Source: an uncultured Rhodospirillales bacterium (GTDB lineage: Bacteria > Pseudomonadota > Alphaproteobacteria > Acetobacterales > Acetobacteraceae). Taken from it: a stretch of 42,409 nt of DNA. Position 1 is the first letter of the stretch; each line of letters starts with the position of its first letter. Shown here one piece after another: positions 1 to 8,070 of the stretch. The DNA is taken from positions 1 through 42,409 of the forward strand of contig CAIYMY010000094.1 of assembly GCA_903927465.1 (NCBI GenBank), written 5' to 3'. The position numbers and the translations under genes are program-made. The notes beneath the pieces were generated by a model, which was not told the DNA's origin, made no database searches, and saw nothing but the letters and a program-made list of their open reading frames with translations.

Positions 1-10
1 GCCTTCCGCG

Positions 11-40
11 AAAAAAGAGCGCCCGTTTTTCACGGGCGCT
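11..40 (-). terminator. Rho-independent terminator of the urt/ThDP operon
   Basis: A 9-bp perfect stem (18-26 pairing with 32-40, loop TTTTC) is followed, reading the minus strand, by a run of six T (11-16). It lies about 50 bp past the stop codon of the ThDP enzyme at 93, so it is well placed to end the minus-strand operon that starts at urtA. Stem and T-run are seen directly; termination activity is inferred. Confidence 0.8.
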
Positions 41-60
41 GAATACAGCCTGATAGTTGC

Positions 61-89
61 ACGCCCCCGGTACAGGCCGGGGGCGTTTT
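61..89 (+). terminator. Rho-independent terminator of an upstream plus-strand gene
   Basis: A 10-bp perfect GC-rich stem (61-70 with 77-86, loop TACAGG) runs into TTTT on the plus strand (86-89). It would serve a plus-strand gene ending before the window. Together with the opposite-facing terminator at 11-40 it forms a back-to-back pair between convergent transcription units. Confidence 0.7.
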
Positions 90-92
90 GAT

Positions 93-1757
93 TCAGGCTT
101 CCCCGTAATGAATACGGCGATAGGGGCGGGACACCACCGTATCATCCGTATGCACATCCCAAAGGCTGGCGCTATTGCCGCTTTGGTGGGTCTCAAACAT
201 CGCGCCCATTTGGCCGAGCGCACTCACGGTCTGGCCGCGCACGCCAAAGCCATTGGCCACACCCGCCAAATCGCCGCGGCCATGAATGACAATGCCGGCA
301 TCAATATTACCAGCGCGGAATTTGTGAATCTCCGCGCCATAGCCGCCATCATTGATGATCGCCATCAGAAATTTGGTGCCATGCCGGCGTGCGGTTTCCA
401 ATTCCTGGATATGCATCAGCAAGCTGCCATCGCCTTCAATCAGCAGCACCTTGCCATCCTTGCGCGCGGCAGCGACACCAATCGCCGCCGGCAGGCCATT
501 GCCGATGGCGCCGAAATCGCTCACCACATGATAACGCTCGGCAGCGCGGCCCTTCAGATAGGTCATGGCAAAGCCAAGGTAATGGCCTCCGCCGATCACC
601 ACATCCCAATCCTTCGGCACCACCGCATCCAATTCCATGATCGCCTTGCGCGGATCAACCGTGCCCGGCGCGATGGTGAATTCCTTGCGGTCCGGCACAT
701 CAGCTGCAATCAGCGCGGCCAGCTCTTCACTGCGGAAGCGCTTGCCGCCTGCACCATGGCGCTTGATTGCGGCGGTGATGGCTTCCGCCGCCGCCTTGGC
801 ATCGGCGCGGATATGCAAATCCGCCGTGCGCAGCCCCTGCCATAGCCCACGCGGGCCGATATCAATCTGCACCGTCTGCGCACCTGGATAAAGGTAGCCG
901 CTTTCCGTCGTATAGGCGCCAAGCCCAACGCCAAGCCCGATCACCAGATCGGCTTCCGCAAAGCGTTCGCGCGAGAAATCGCTGGCATAGGCGCCGGAGA
1001 TATCCATGGCGAAGCGATTGCCGGTAAACAGCCCCTTGGCTTGCAAGGATGTCGTCAGCAACGCGCCCATGGCTTCTGCCATTTCCTCAATCGCCTCACG
1101 CGCCTGGGACAGCTTCGCCCCGCGGCCTGCGATGATGATTGGCTTTTCGGAAGCGGCGATCATCTCGACCAGTTTTTCGACCATCAGCGGATCGGGCTGC
1201 GGGCGCTGCGCCGCGGGCAGATAATCAGCCGATGGGATATAATCCACCATATGCGGATAGGCCTGCTTTTGCAGGTCCATCGGAATGCTGATCACGACCG
1301 GCCGGCGTTCCAGTGCCGCGAAATGGAAGGCTTCGCGCACATTTTCCAAGGCGCGATCCATGGTTTTCACCGAGATATGATGGGCACCCGTCGCTTGCGT
1401 CAGCGGCGCCATATCAATCTGCTGGATGTAATAGGGCGCGGCGATGGGCGAATCGCCCGCAAACACCACCATCGGCGTATTGGCCCGCGCGGCAATGGCA
1501 AGCCCGGTCATGATTTGCGTGAAGCCCGGCCCGCAGGTGGTGGAAGCGACACCAACCTTGCCGGTGGCCCGTGCATAGGCATCAGCCATGGCAACAGCGC
1601 AATGTTCATGCCGGGCGTGGATGACATTCATCCCCGGCTGGCGCTGCATTGCCTCGGTCCAATACATATTCGCATCACCCATCAGGGTGAAAAGCGTATC
1701 GCAGCCTTCTTGCGTGAAGACGGTTGCCAGAACATCAGAAAGCTTGGGCGCTGCCAT
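93..1757 (-). CDS. Thiamine-diphosphate-dependent enzyme, acetolactate-synthase-like
   Basis: This 554-aa protein has the three-domain layout of the acetolactate synthase/benzoylformate decarboxylase family. The N-terminal pyrimidine-binding domain carries the conserved catalytic Glu (E51 in HARHEHC). The C-terminal ThDP/Mg domain has GDGS at 442 and the downstream Asn at about 469 (IINDGGYG). Such enzymes decarboxylate 2-oxo acids or condense the resulting aldehyde; the substrate cannot be read from the sequence. Its start lies 2 bp after the stop of the CoxG-like gene, so it is the last gene of the urt-led operon, and a terminator follows. No regulatory small subunit of acetolactate synthase is nearby, which argues against a plain IlvB role. 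Family is confident, reaction is not. Confidence 0.85.
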   Translation of the reverse strand: MAAPKLSDVLATVFTQEGCDTLFTLMGDANMYWTEAMQRQPGMNVIHARHEHCAVAMADAYARATGKVGVASTTCGPGFTQIMTGLAIAARANTPMVVFAGDSPIAAPYYIQQIDMAPLTQATGAHHISVKTMDRALENVREAFHFAALERRPVVISIPMDLQKQAYPHMVDYIPSADYLPAAQRPQPDPLMVEKLVEMIAASEKPIIIAGRGAKLSQAREAIEEMAEAMGALLTTSLQAKGLFTGNRFAMDISGAYASDFSRERFAEADLVIGLGVGLGAYTTESGYLYPGAQTVQIDIGPRGLWQGLRTADLHIRADAKAAAEAITAAIKRHGAGGKRFRSEELAALIAADVPDRKEFTIAPGTVDPRKAIMELDAVVPKDWDVVIGGGHYLGFAMTYLKGRAAERYHVVSDFGAIGNGLPAAIGVAAARKDGKVLLIEGDGSLLMHIQELETARRHGTKFLMAIINDGGYGAEIHKFRAGNIDAGIVIHGRGDLAGVANGFGVRGQTVSALGQMGAMFETHQSGNSASLWDVHTDDTVVSRPYRRIHYGEA

Positions 1758-1759
1758 GG

Positions 1760-2389
1760 TTAGTTTTTCCCTTTACCGAAAAGACTGCTGATCCAGGATA
1801 GAAAGGCCCGCCAGAGCAGGCCGAAAGCATTAATCTCCGCCGCCGGCGCCGGTGGCGGCGGGGCAGGGGGCGCGGCTGGTGCCGCCCCCATTGAAGGCGC
1901 ATCCGCGCCAGTGTCCGAAGCTGCGGGTGTGGCTGCCGGCGCGGCAGCCATGGCGCGGTTCGCCATATTATTCGCAAATTCCACTAAAAGGGCGCGCGCC
2001 ACGTGCACGCCGCCGGCATTGGCGAAGGTCTCCAAAGGCCCGGTCACGGTGAAGCTGCCATTGACCGTCAGCCTGGTGCTATCCCCTTCCGCCGCTGCTA
2101 GCACTTCCCCAGTCGCCAGCGCCCGCGATGCGCCGCGCTGGTCAATGCCGCGGCCTTCAATGCTGCAGCGATGCGCATCATGATCGTAATCAAGCTTAGC
2201 TTCACCGCGAAAGGCAGCAACAGTCGGGCCGAATTTCACCTTGATGGAACCGCGCCAGAGCCCATCCCCGGTCGAGGGTGCCAGTTGTGCGCCGGGGATA
2301 CAGGCCGCGACCTCGGCCGGGTCGCTCAGCAAGGGCCAAACCACGCCAAGCGGCGCGGGGATCAGGGTTTGTTCCGAAATATCAGGCAT
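1760..2389 (-). CDS. CoxG-like SRPBCC family protein
   Basis: The 209-aa product begins MPDISEQTLIPAP and resembles the carbon-monoxide-dehydrogenase subunit G (CoxG) branch of the SRPBCC/START-like fold (about residues 1-145). Family marks include the WPLLSDPAEVAACIPGA segment. An Ala/Pro-rich linker follows (about 150-185), then a hydrophobic, Trp- and Phe-rich C-terminal helix ending in KGKN that could anchor the protein at the membrane, as proposed for CoxG. An in-frame start 60 bp upstream exists, but ATG 2389 matches the family N-terminus. No CO dehydrogenase genes are present. It lies 77 bp after urtE and 2 bp before the ThDP enzyme. CoxG-like proteins often accompany unrelated enzymes, so its partner here may be the ThDP enzyme; that is inference. 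Confidence 0.8.
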   Translation of the reverse strand: MPDISEQTLIPAPLGVVWPLLSDPAEVAACIPGAQLAPSTGDGLWRGSIKVKFGPTVAAFRGEAKLDYDHDAHRCSIEGRGIDQRGASRALATGEVLAAAEGDSTRLTVNGSFTVTGPLETFANAGGVHVARALLVEFANNMANRAMAAAPAATPAASDTGADAPSMGAAPAAPPAPPPPAPAAEINAFGLLWRAFLSWISSLFGKGKN

Positions 2390-2466
2390 GGTGTTGCGCG
2401 TTATCCTGCAAGAGAACCGCACCCTGCGCAAAGCCGGCGCCGGGCGCAAGCCCGGGTGGCGGCAAT

Positions 2467-3159
2467 CTAAACGGTCAAGAGTTTCAGGACATTCTCGCGG
2501 GGTAGCTCCGCCGTCGGGCCGGCCAGGGCGACTTCGCCCCGCACCATGACGGAAATGGAATCGGCCAATTCCCGGGCGAAGTCGAAATATTGCTCCACCA
2601 GGATCACCCCCATGCCGCGTTCCTTGGCCAGAAGCGCAATCACGCGGGCGATATCCTTGATGACATTGGGCTGAATGCCCTCGGTCGGTTCATCCAGGAT
2701 CAGCAGGCGGGGGCGCGCGGTCAGCGCACGGGCAATGGCAAGCTGCTGCTGCTGCCCGCCAGACAGATCACCCCCGCGCCGCTTGAGGAAGTTCTTCAGG
2801 ATCGGGAAAAGATCAAACACATCATCGGGCACGCCCGAACCGCGCGGGGCGGCGGCGAGCGCCGTTTCCAGATTTTCGCGCACGGTCAGGAAGGGGAAAA
2901 TCTCCCGCCCCTGCGGCACATAGCCAATGCCGGCGCGGGCGCGTTCGGCGGGGGGCAGGCGCGTGATATCGCGCCCTTCCCAGGTAATGTTGCCAGCCGA
3001 GACCCGTTCAAGCCCCATGATCGCGCGCATCAGCGATGATTTGCCAACGCCATTGCGCCCCAGCACGCAGGTGATGCGCCCAGGCTCCGCCACCAGGTCA
3101 ACGCCACGCAGGCAGAGTGAGGCGCCGTAGGAAAGCTCGACCCCGGTCACATTCAACAT
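2467..3159 (-). CDS. urtE: Urea-type ABC transporter ATP-binding protein UrtE
   Basis: At 230 aa this is a LivF/UrtE-type ATPase. It has Walker A GRNGVGKSS near residue 34, the ABC signature LSGGQQQQ, Walker B LLILDEPTEGI and the switch histidine region ILVEQYFDFA. The EQYFDFA sequence with the short C-terminus is typical of UrtE rather than LivF. It would work with UrtD to energise uptake through the UrtB/UrtC membrane channel. The gene starts 3 bp after urtD stops, so the two are surely cotranscribed. Confidence 0.9.
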   Translation of the reverse strand: MLNVTGVELSYGASLCLRGVDLVAEPGRITCVLGRNGVGKSSLMRAIMGLERVSAGNITWEGRDITRLPPAERARAGIGYVPQGREIFPFLTVRENLETALAAAPRGSGVPDDVFDLFPILKNFLKRRGGDLSGGQQQQLAIARALTARPRLLILDEPTEGIQPNVIKDIARVIALLAKERGMGVILVEQYFDFARELADSISVMVRGEVALAGPTAELPRENVLKLLTV

Positions 3160-3162
3160 GGA

Positions 3163-3903
3163 TCAGCGCCCCAAATAGACATCAATCACCCGCGGGTCTT
3201 CCTGCACCTGTTCGATCGGCCCTTCAGACAGCACCGACCCTTCATGCAGCACCGTCACCTTGCGCCCCAAAGCGCGGACGAATTCCAGATCATGTTCCAC
3301 CACCACCACGCTATGCTTGCCCGCGATGCGGCGGAGCAATTCGGCGGTGTGTTCGGTTTCCTGATCCGTCATGCCGGCAACCGGTTCGTCCACCAGCAGC
3401 AATTCCGGGTCCTGCATCAGCAGCATGCCGATCTCAAGCCATTGCCGCTGCCCATGAGACAGGATGCCGGCTCGATCCTTGGCGCGGTCCATCAGGCCAG
3501 TCTCGGCCATGACTTCCTCGATCCTGTCGCGTGCTTCGCCACTGAGCCGCCAATGCAAGGCGGCCAAGGTACCGCGCGGCGCCTTAAGCGCGAGTTCAAG
3601 GTTTTCAAACACCGTCAGCGCATCGAACATGGTGGGCTTCTGGAATTTCCGCCCAATGCCAAGATTGGCGATGCGGGTTTCATCCAGCCTGGTCAGGTCA
3701 TGATCGCCAAAGCGCGCCGTGCCGCTATCGGGCTTCGTCTTGCCCGTGATCACATCCATCATGGTGGTTTTGCCCGCGCCATTGGGGCCGATCACGGCGC
3801 GCAGCTCCCCCGGTTCCACGATCAGCGAAAGATTATTCAGCGCGCGAAAACCATCAAATGTGACGGTGATGCCATCCAGATAAAGGCTTGCTCCCTTCTT
3901 CAT
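3163..3903 (-). CDS. urtD: Urea-type ABC transporter ATP-binding protein UrtD
   Basis: The 246-aa ATPase has Walker A GPNGAGKTT, signature LSHGQRQW, Walker B LLLVDEPVAGM and the motif VVVEHDLEFVR. The LSHGQRQWLEIGMLL stretch and the VAGMTDQET segment are characteristic of UrtD. The open frame extends upstream, but ATG 3903 (MKKGASLYLDG) overlaps the urtC stop as ATGA and gives the family N-terminus. It pairs with UrtE as the nucleotide-binding heterodimer. Confidence 0.9.
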   Translation of the reverse strand: MKKGASLYLDGITVTFDGFRALNNLSLIVEPGELRAVIGPNGAGKTTMMDVITGKTKPDSGTARFGDHDLTRLDETRIANLGIGRKFQKPTMFDALTVFENLELALKAPRGTLAALHWRLSGEARDRIEEVMAETGLMDRAKDRAGILSHGQRQWLEIGMLLMQDPELLLVDEPVAGMTDQETEHTAELLRRIAGKHSVVVVEHDLEFVRALGRKVTVLHEGSVLSEGPIEQVQEDPRVIDVYLGR

Positions 3904-4982
3904 GACCGGCGCCTCCAGCCAAGGCCAATCAGCCCGCGCGGCAGGAATAGCGTGACGATGATGAACAGCCCGCCCAGCACCAGCAGCCAAAGATCAGGCG
4001 CGAAGGAAGTGAGCCAGGTTTTCAGCGCATTGACCGAAAAGGCGCCAAGGATCGCGCCAATCAGCGTGCCGCGCCCGCCAAAGGCAACCCAGACCACGGC
4101 TTCAATTGAATTGCCAGGGCTGAATTCGCCCGGATTGATGATGCCGACAATCGGCACGTAAAGCGCCCCCGCCAACCCCGCCATCATAGCGGAAAGCACA
4201 AACACGAATAGCTTGAAGGCCGTGACATCATACCCCAGAAACCGCACGCGGCTTTCCGCATCGCGAATGGCAATCAGCAGCCGCCCGAATTTGGATTGCA
4301 CGGTGTAGGCTGAAATCAACAGCGTGATCAGCAAGGCGCCAAGCGCCGCCAGATACAGCCCGGCGCGCGCGCTGGGTGTATTGAGCGGCACGCCGAGCAA
4401 ATCCTTGAAATCCGTAAAGCCGTTATTGCCGCCAAAGCCCATATCATTGCGGAAGAAGGCCAGCATCAGCGCATAGGTCATGGCCTGGGTGATGATGGAA
4501 AGATAAACCCCGGTGATGCGGCTGCGAAAGGCAAGCCAGCCAACCAGCCCCGCCAGCGCGCCTGGCACTAGCAGCGCCATCAGCATGGCGAAGGGGAAAT
4601 ACTCAAAGCCCAGCCAATACCAGGGCAATTCCTTATAGCCCAGGAACACCATGAAATCCGGCAACACCGGATGGCCATAAACACCGCGATTGCCGATATT
4701 ACGCATCAGATGCATGCCCATGGCATAGCCACCAAGAGCAAAGAAGGCGCCATGACCAAGGCTGAGGATACCCGCATAACCCCAGGCAAGATCAATCGAA
4801 AGTGCCAGGATCGCGTAGCAAATCCATTTGCCCGTCACAGCCACAACAAAATCCGAAACGCGCAGCGGATGGCTCGCCGGCAGCGCATTCAGCAGCGGCG
4901 GCAGCAGAAGCAGCACAAAAATCAGCGCTATCAGCGCGACGCGCAGATTGAAGCGAAAGGCAGAAATACCAGGCATGGTCAT
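3900..4982 (-). CDS. urtC: Urea-type ABC transporter permease UrtC
   Basis: The 360-aa LivM-type permease has about ten hydrophobic segments. Conserved stretches include WGYAGILSLGHGAFFALGGYAMGM and the cytoplasmic loop IRDAESRVRFLGYD, which contacts the ATPases in this family. It overlaps urtB and urtD by ATGA junctions, which points to translational coupling. With UrtB it forms the transmembrane channel. Confidence 0.9.
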   Translation of the reverse strand: MTMPGISAFRFNLRVALIALIFVLLLLPPLLNALPASHPLRVSDFVVAVTGKWICYAILALSIDLAWGYAGILSLGHGAFFALGGYAMGMHLMRNIGNRGVYGHPVLPDFMVFLGYKELPWYWLGFEYFPFAMLMALLVPGALAGLVGWLAFRSRITGVYLSIITQAMTYALMLAFFRNDMGFGGNNGFTDFKDLLGVPLNTPSARAGLYLAALGALLITLLISAYTVQSKFGRLLIAIRDAESRVRFLGYDVTAFKLFVFVLSAMMAGLAGALYVPIVGIINPGEFSPGNSIEAVVWVAFGGRGTLIGAILGAFSVNALKTWLTSFAPDLWLLVLGGLFIIVTLFLPRGLIGLGWRRRS

Positions 4983-6532
4983 TGATCCGCCGCCCGACCT
5001 TTTAGCGCGAAAAGCCCCTTCGGCCGGCGTTGGATGAACAGCATAATGCCGACCAGCACCGCAACCTTTGCCAGCACCACCCCGGCATAGGGCTCCAACA
5101 ATTTATTCACGACGCCAAGCGTCAGCGCACCAATCAGCGTACCCGCCAGGCTGCCGACACCGCCAAACACCACCACCATGAAGCTATCCACAATATATCC
5201 CGTGCCAAGATTGGGGGAGACATTGTCAATCTGAGACAACGCCACGCCGGCCATGCCGGCAATGCCTGATCCGAAAGCAAAGGTCAGCGCATCTACCCGC
5301 CCGGTGCGAATGCCCATGGTGGCGGCAATGCGCCGGTTCTGCACCACAGCTCGCATATCAAGCCCGAAGCGCGTGAAGCGAATGGCCGCCATGACCAGCA
5401 GCAGCACGGCAATGCCAAAGACAATAATCCAAAGTCGGTTTTGCGTGACGCTGATCTCGCCTGGCAGCATCAGCGTACCCTGCATCCAAGCAGGGCTTGA
5501 AACTTCCCTGTTCTGCGCGCCAAAGATCAGCCGCACCGCCTGCTGCAACACCATGCCAACGCCAAAGGTCATCAGCAAGGTTTCAAGCGGGCGACCATAA
5601 AGATGCCGGATCAGCCCGCGTTCCATGGCCGCGCCCAAAAGCGCCGTCACCAGAAAAGCCGTAGGAACCGCCAGCGGTAGCGCCCAAGGCGCCAGGGGGG
5701 TGCCGCGCAAAGCTTCCTGCACCAGAAAGGTCGTATAGGCGCCGAGCATGACGAATTCGCCATGCGCCATATTGATCACGCCCATGACACCAAAGGTTAC
5801 CGCCAGACCAAGCGCGGCCAGCAACAATACTGATCCCAGCGAAAGCCCCTGGAACAGCAATTCCCCGGCGCGGCGAAAGGCCAATTGCCGATCAATCCGC
5901 GCGACCGCCGCATCAATCGCCTCGGCCAGCGCTGCATTACCCGCGCGCGCTTCCAACAGCACTGTCCGCGCTGCCTCGAACCCAGAAGCGCCAAGGCTTT
6001 CAATGCCGGCGCGCTTCAGCGCTTCATCATCGGAAGCAAGCCGCGCCGCGCCCTGCGCCAATACCAGCCTTTCGCGAATGCGCGGTACAGTTTCACGCGC
6101 GAGGGCCGCATCCAAAAGTGGCAAATCCTGCGCGCTGCGGCTACGCAAAATCCCATCCGCAGCGCGCAAGCGCTCTGCCGGATCAGGGGAGACAATCTGC
6201 AAGCGCCCAAGCGCAATGCGCAGCGCCGCGCGCACGCGATTATTGATCCGCACAGCGCTGGCACCCGCGGCATTGGCGGGCGCGCCGGTCAGCGCATCAG
6301 CCTCACCAATAAGAAGTGCGCCATCAGCCATGCGCGTAAGTTTGCCGTCGGCCAGCGCCTGCAATAGGGGCAGGGCGCGCGGATCACCACTCAGACCGAG
6401 TTTTTCAACCGCCTCGGCCTGCTCACCAAAGCCGCCACCAAGCCGCAGCGCGGTCCCGCTAAAGTCATCCTGCGCCAAGCACATGGGCGCCAGGCCCAGG
6501 ACCAGCAGCAGCGTAAGGATCAGATTTTTCAT
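4979..6532 (-). CDS. urtB: Urea-type ABC transporter permease UrtB (long form)
   Basis: The product is 517 aa. It begins with a cleavable-looking signal (MKNLILTLLLVLGLAPMCLAQ), followed by a helical, repeat-like periplasmic region (about 25-215) with Leu/Ala-rich segments. A LivH-type permease domain (about 220-510) completes it, with GVMGVINMAHGEFVMLGAYT and the loop NRRIAATMGIRTGRVD. This extended N-terminus is known from proteobacterial UrtB and separates it from plain LivH. Its start is 42 bp after urtA, with a hairpin between them, and it overlaps urtC by 4 bp. No strong ribosome binding site is visible before ATG 6532. Confidence 0.9.
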   Translation of the reverse strand: MKNLILTLLLVLGLAPMCLAQDDFSGTALRLGGGFGEQAEAVEKLGLSGDPRALPLLQALADGKLTRMADGALLIGEADALTGAPANAAGASAVRINNRVRAALRIALGRLQIVSPDPAERLRAADGILRSRSAQDLPLLDAALARETVPRIRERLVLAQGAARLASDDEALKRAGIESLGASGFEAARTVLLEARAGNAALAEAIDAAVARIDRQLAFRRAGELLFQGLSLGSVLLLAALGLAVTFGVMGVINMAHGEFVMLGAYTTFLVQEALRGTPLAPWALPLAVPTAFLVTALLGAAMERGLIRHLYGRPLETLLMTFGVGMVLQQAVRLIFGAQNREVSSPAWMQGTLMLPGEISVTQNRLWIIVFGIAVLLLVMAAIRFTRFGLDMRAVVQNRRIAATMGIRTGRVDALTFAFGSGIAGMAGVALSQIDNVSPNLGTGYIVDSFMVVVFGGVGSLAGTLIGALTLGVVNKLLEPYAGVVLAKVAVLVGIMLFIQRRPKGLFALKGRAADQ

Positions 6533-6541
6533 GGAAAGTTT

Positions 6542-6567
6542 GGGGCGGTAGTGCGAACCACCGCCCC
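6542..6567 (-). other. Intercistronic hairpin between urtA and urtB
   Basis: Bases 6542-6549 (ggggcggt) pair perfectly with 6560-6567 (accgcccc) around a 10-base loop, eight bases after the urtA stop on the minus strand. There is no T-run after it. Stem-loops just behind a binding-protein gene commonly protect its mRNA or cause partial termination, so the binding protein is made in excess over the permease. That role is inferred here. Confidence 0.55.
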
Positions 6568-6574
6568 CAACCGA

Positions 6575-7825
6575 TTAGCGACGACGATTCGCGTTTTCAG
6601 GAATGAAGGGAGACCAGTTTTCAGCAATAATCGGACCTTGTGTCTTCCAGACGATGTTGAACTGGCCGTTTTCCATCACTTCGCCAATCATCACTGGCTT
6701 GGACAAATGATGGTTGCGGTGCATTTCAAGCGTATAGCCGCAAGGCGCATCCACCTTCTGGCCATACATGGCCTCACGCACCGGATCCACCGCCGTGGTG
6801 CCGGCCTTCGCCACCGCCTGCGCCCACATCTTGAAGCCAACAAGCGTCGCTTCCATCGGGTCATTCGTCACGCGGCGCGGGTTCTTGATGAAGGCCTGCC
6901 ACTGCGCCTTGAATTCCGTATTGGCGGGGCTGTTCACGCTCATGAAGTAATTCCAGGCGGCCAGGTGGCCGACCAGCGGCTTGGTATCAATACCGGCCAA
7001 TTCTTCTTCACCGACCGAGAAAGCGACGGATGGAATGTCTTCCGCCTTGATCCCCTGATTGCCGAGTTCGCGATAGAAAGGAACATTCGCATCGCCATTG
7101 ATGGTGGACACAATCGCGGTGCGCTTGCCTTCGCCTGCAAAGCGCTTCACGCGCGCCACAATGCCCTGCCAATCGGAATGGCCGAAGGGCGTATATTCTT
7201 CCATGATATCGGCATCCGCGATGCCCTTGCTGTTCAGGAAGGCGCGCAGAATGCGATTGGTGGTGCGCGGATAGACATAATCGGTGCCGAGCAGCGCAAT
7301 GCGGCGCGCCTCACCGCCATCCTTCGACATCAAATATTCAACGGCCGGGATCGCCTGCTGGTTCGGCGCGGCACCGGTGTAGAAGACATTGCGTGATTGC
7401 TCCTCACCTTCATACTGAACCGGGTAGAACAGCAAGCCGTTCAATTCTTCAAACACAGGCAGCACGGATTTGCGGCTGACCGAGGTCCAGCAGCCAAAGG
7501 TCACATCCACCTTCGCCACTTGCAGTAATTCGCGCGCCTTTTCGGCGAAAAGCGGCCAATTGGAAGCGGGGTCCACCACCACGGCTTCCACACGGCGCCC
7601 AAGCAGGCCACCACGGCTGTTGATGCCTTCCACCATCATCAGCACGGTATCGCGCAGCGCGGTTTCGCTGATGGCCATGGTGCCGGAAAGGGAGTGCAAA
7701 ACGCCGACCTTGATCGGCGCGCCCTGCGCGGAAGCGCCATGGATCGCTGGGGTTGCAAGGGCCGCGCCCATGCCGAGCAGTGCCGCGCGGCGGGTGAGGC
7801 GGTGGTTAAGAATATCTGTCATCAC
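6575..7825 (-). CDS. urtA: Urea-type ABC transporter substrate-binding protein UrtA
   Basis: The 416-aa periplasmic binding protein starts with a Tat-like signal (LTRRAALLGMGAALATPAIHG, RR at 12-13, cleavage probably after ASAQG). It then follows the UrtA pattern: IKVGVLHSLSGTMAISE, FGCWTSVSRKSVLPVFEE, LLFYPVQYEGEE and YVYPRTTNRILRAF. The CWTSVSRKSV and FYPVQYEGEE segments are hallmarks of urea/short-amide binding members. It is the first gene of the operon, 70 bp from a sigma-54 promoter. The ligand is probably urea, although close amides cannot be excluded. Confidence 0.92.
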   Translation of the reverse strand: MMTDILNHRLTRRAALLGMGAALATPAIHGASAQGAPIKVGVLHSLSGTMAISETALRDTVLMMVEGINSRGGLLGRRVEAVVVDPASNWPLFAEKARELLQVAKVDVTFGCWTSVSRKSVLPVFEELNGLLFYPVQYEGEEQSRNVFYTGAAPNQQAIPAVEYLMSKDGGEARRIALLGTDYVYPRTTNRILRAFLNSKGIADADIMEEYTPFGHSDWQGIVARVKRFAGEGKRTAIVSTINGDANVPFYRELGNQGIKAEDIPSVAFSVGEEELAGIDTKPLVGHLAAWNYFMSVNSPANTEFKAQWQAFIKNPRRVTNDPMEATLVGFKMWAQAVAKAGTTAVDPVREAMYGQKVDAPCGYTLEMHRNHHLSKPVMIGEVMENGQFNIVWKTQGPIIAENWSPFIPENANRRR

Positions 7826-7894
7826 TGATCTCCAAGACTTGGGCAGGACCCGCCGCGCCCCATGGCGCTGAACTGCTTGCCGCCTCCAGCGATT

Positions 7895-7910
7895 AGCGAA
7901 TTGCGTGCCA
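7895..7910 (-). promoter_or_regulatory. Sigma-54 (RpoN) promoter of the urt operon
   Basis: On the minus strand this reads TGGCACGCAATTCGCT. The -24 element TGGCACG is exact and the -12 element TCGCT differs from TTGCT by one base, with correct spacing (GG and GC ten bases apart). The expected start of transcription is near 7884, giving an untranslated leader of about 60 bases before urtA. An inverted repeat, GTGCCT (7991-7996) and AGGCAC (8018-8023), lies about 110 bp upstream of that start and could be an activator site, although it is not a standard NtrC site. The rest of 7826-8070 holds no gene. Confidence 0.75.
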
Positions 7911-8070
7911 GAGATTCGTCCCTTAACCAGGCGTTAACGAGGATGCCTCTGCCCAGATTGGCGGCACATGAAGCAATCAAACCTAGGTTAGTGCCTAAAA
8001 AATCAACAGTAACTCCAAGGCACGAATAACACTGCGAAAATCTTACAGAAATGTCATCTAAGGCAGGCGC

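Noticed and set aside
3244-4161. 305-codon plus-strand frame over urtD and urtC
   Set aside because: It is antisense to two well-supported transporter genes and His/Gln-rich in the way shadow frames are.
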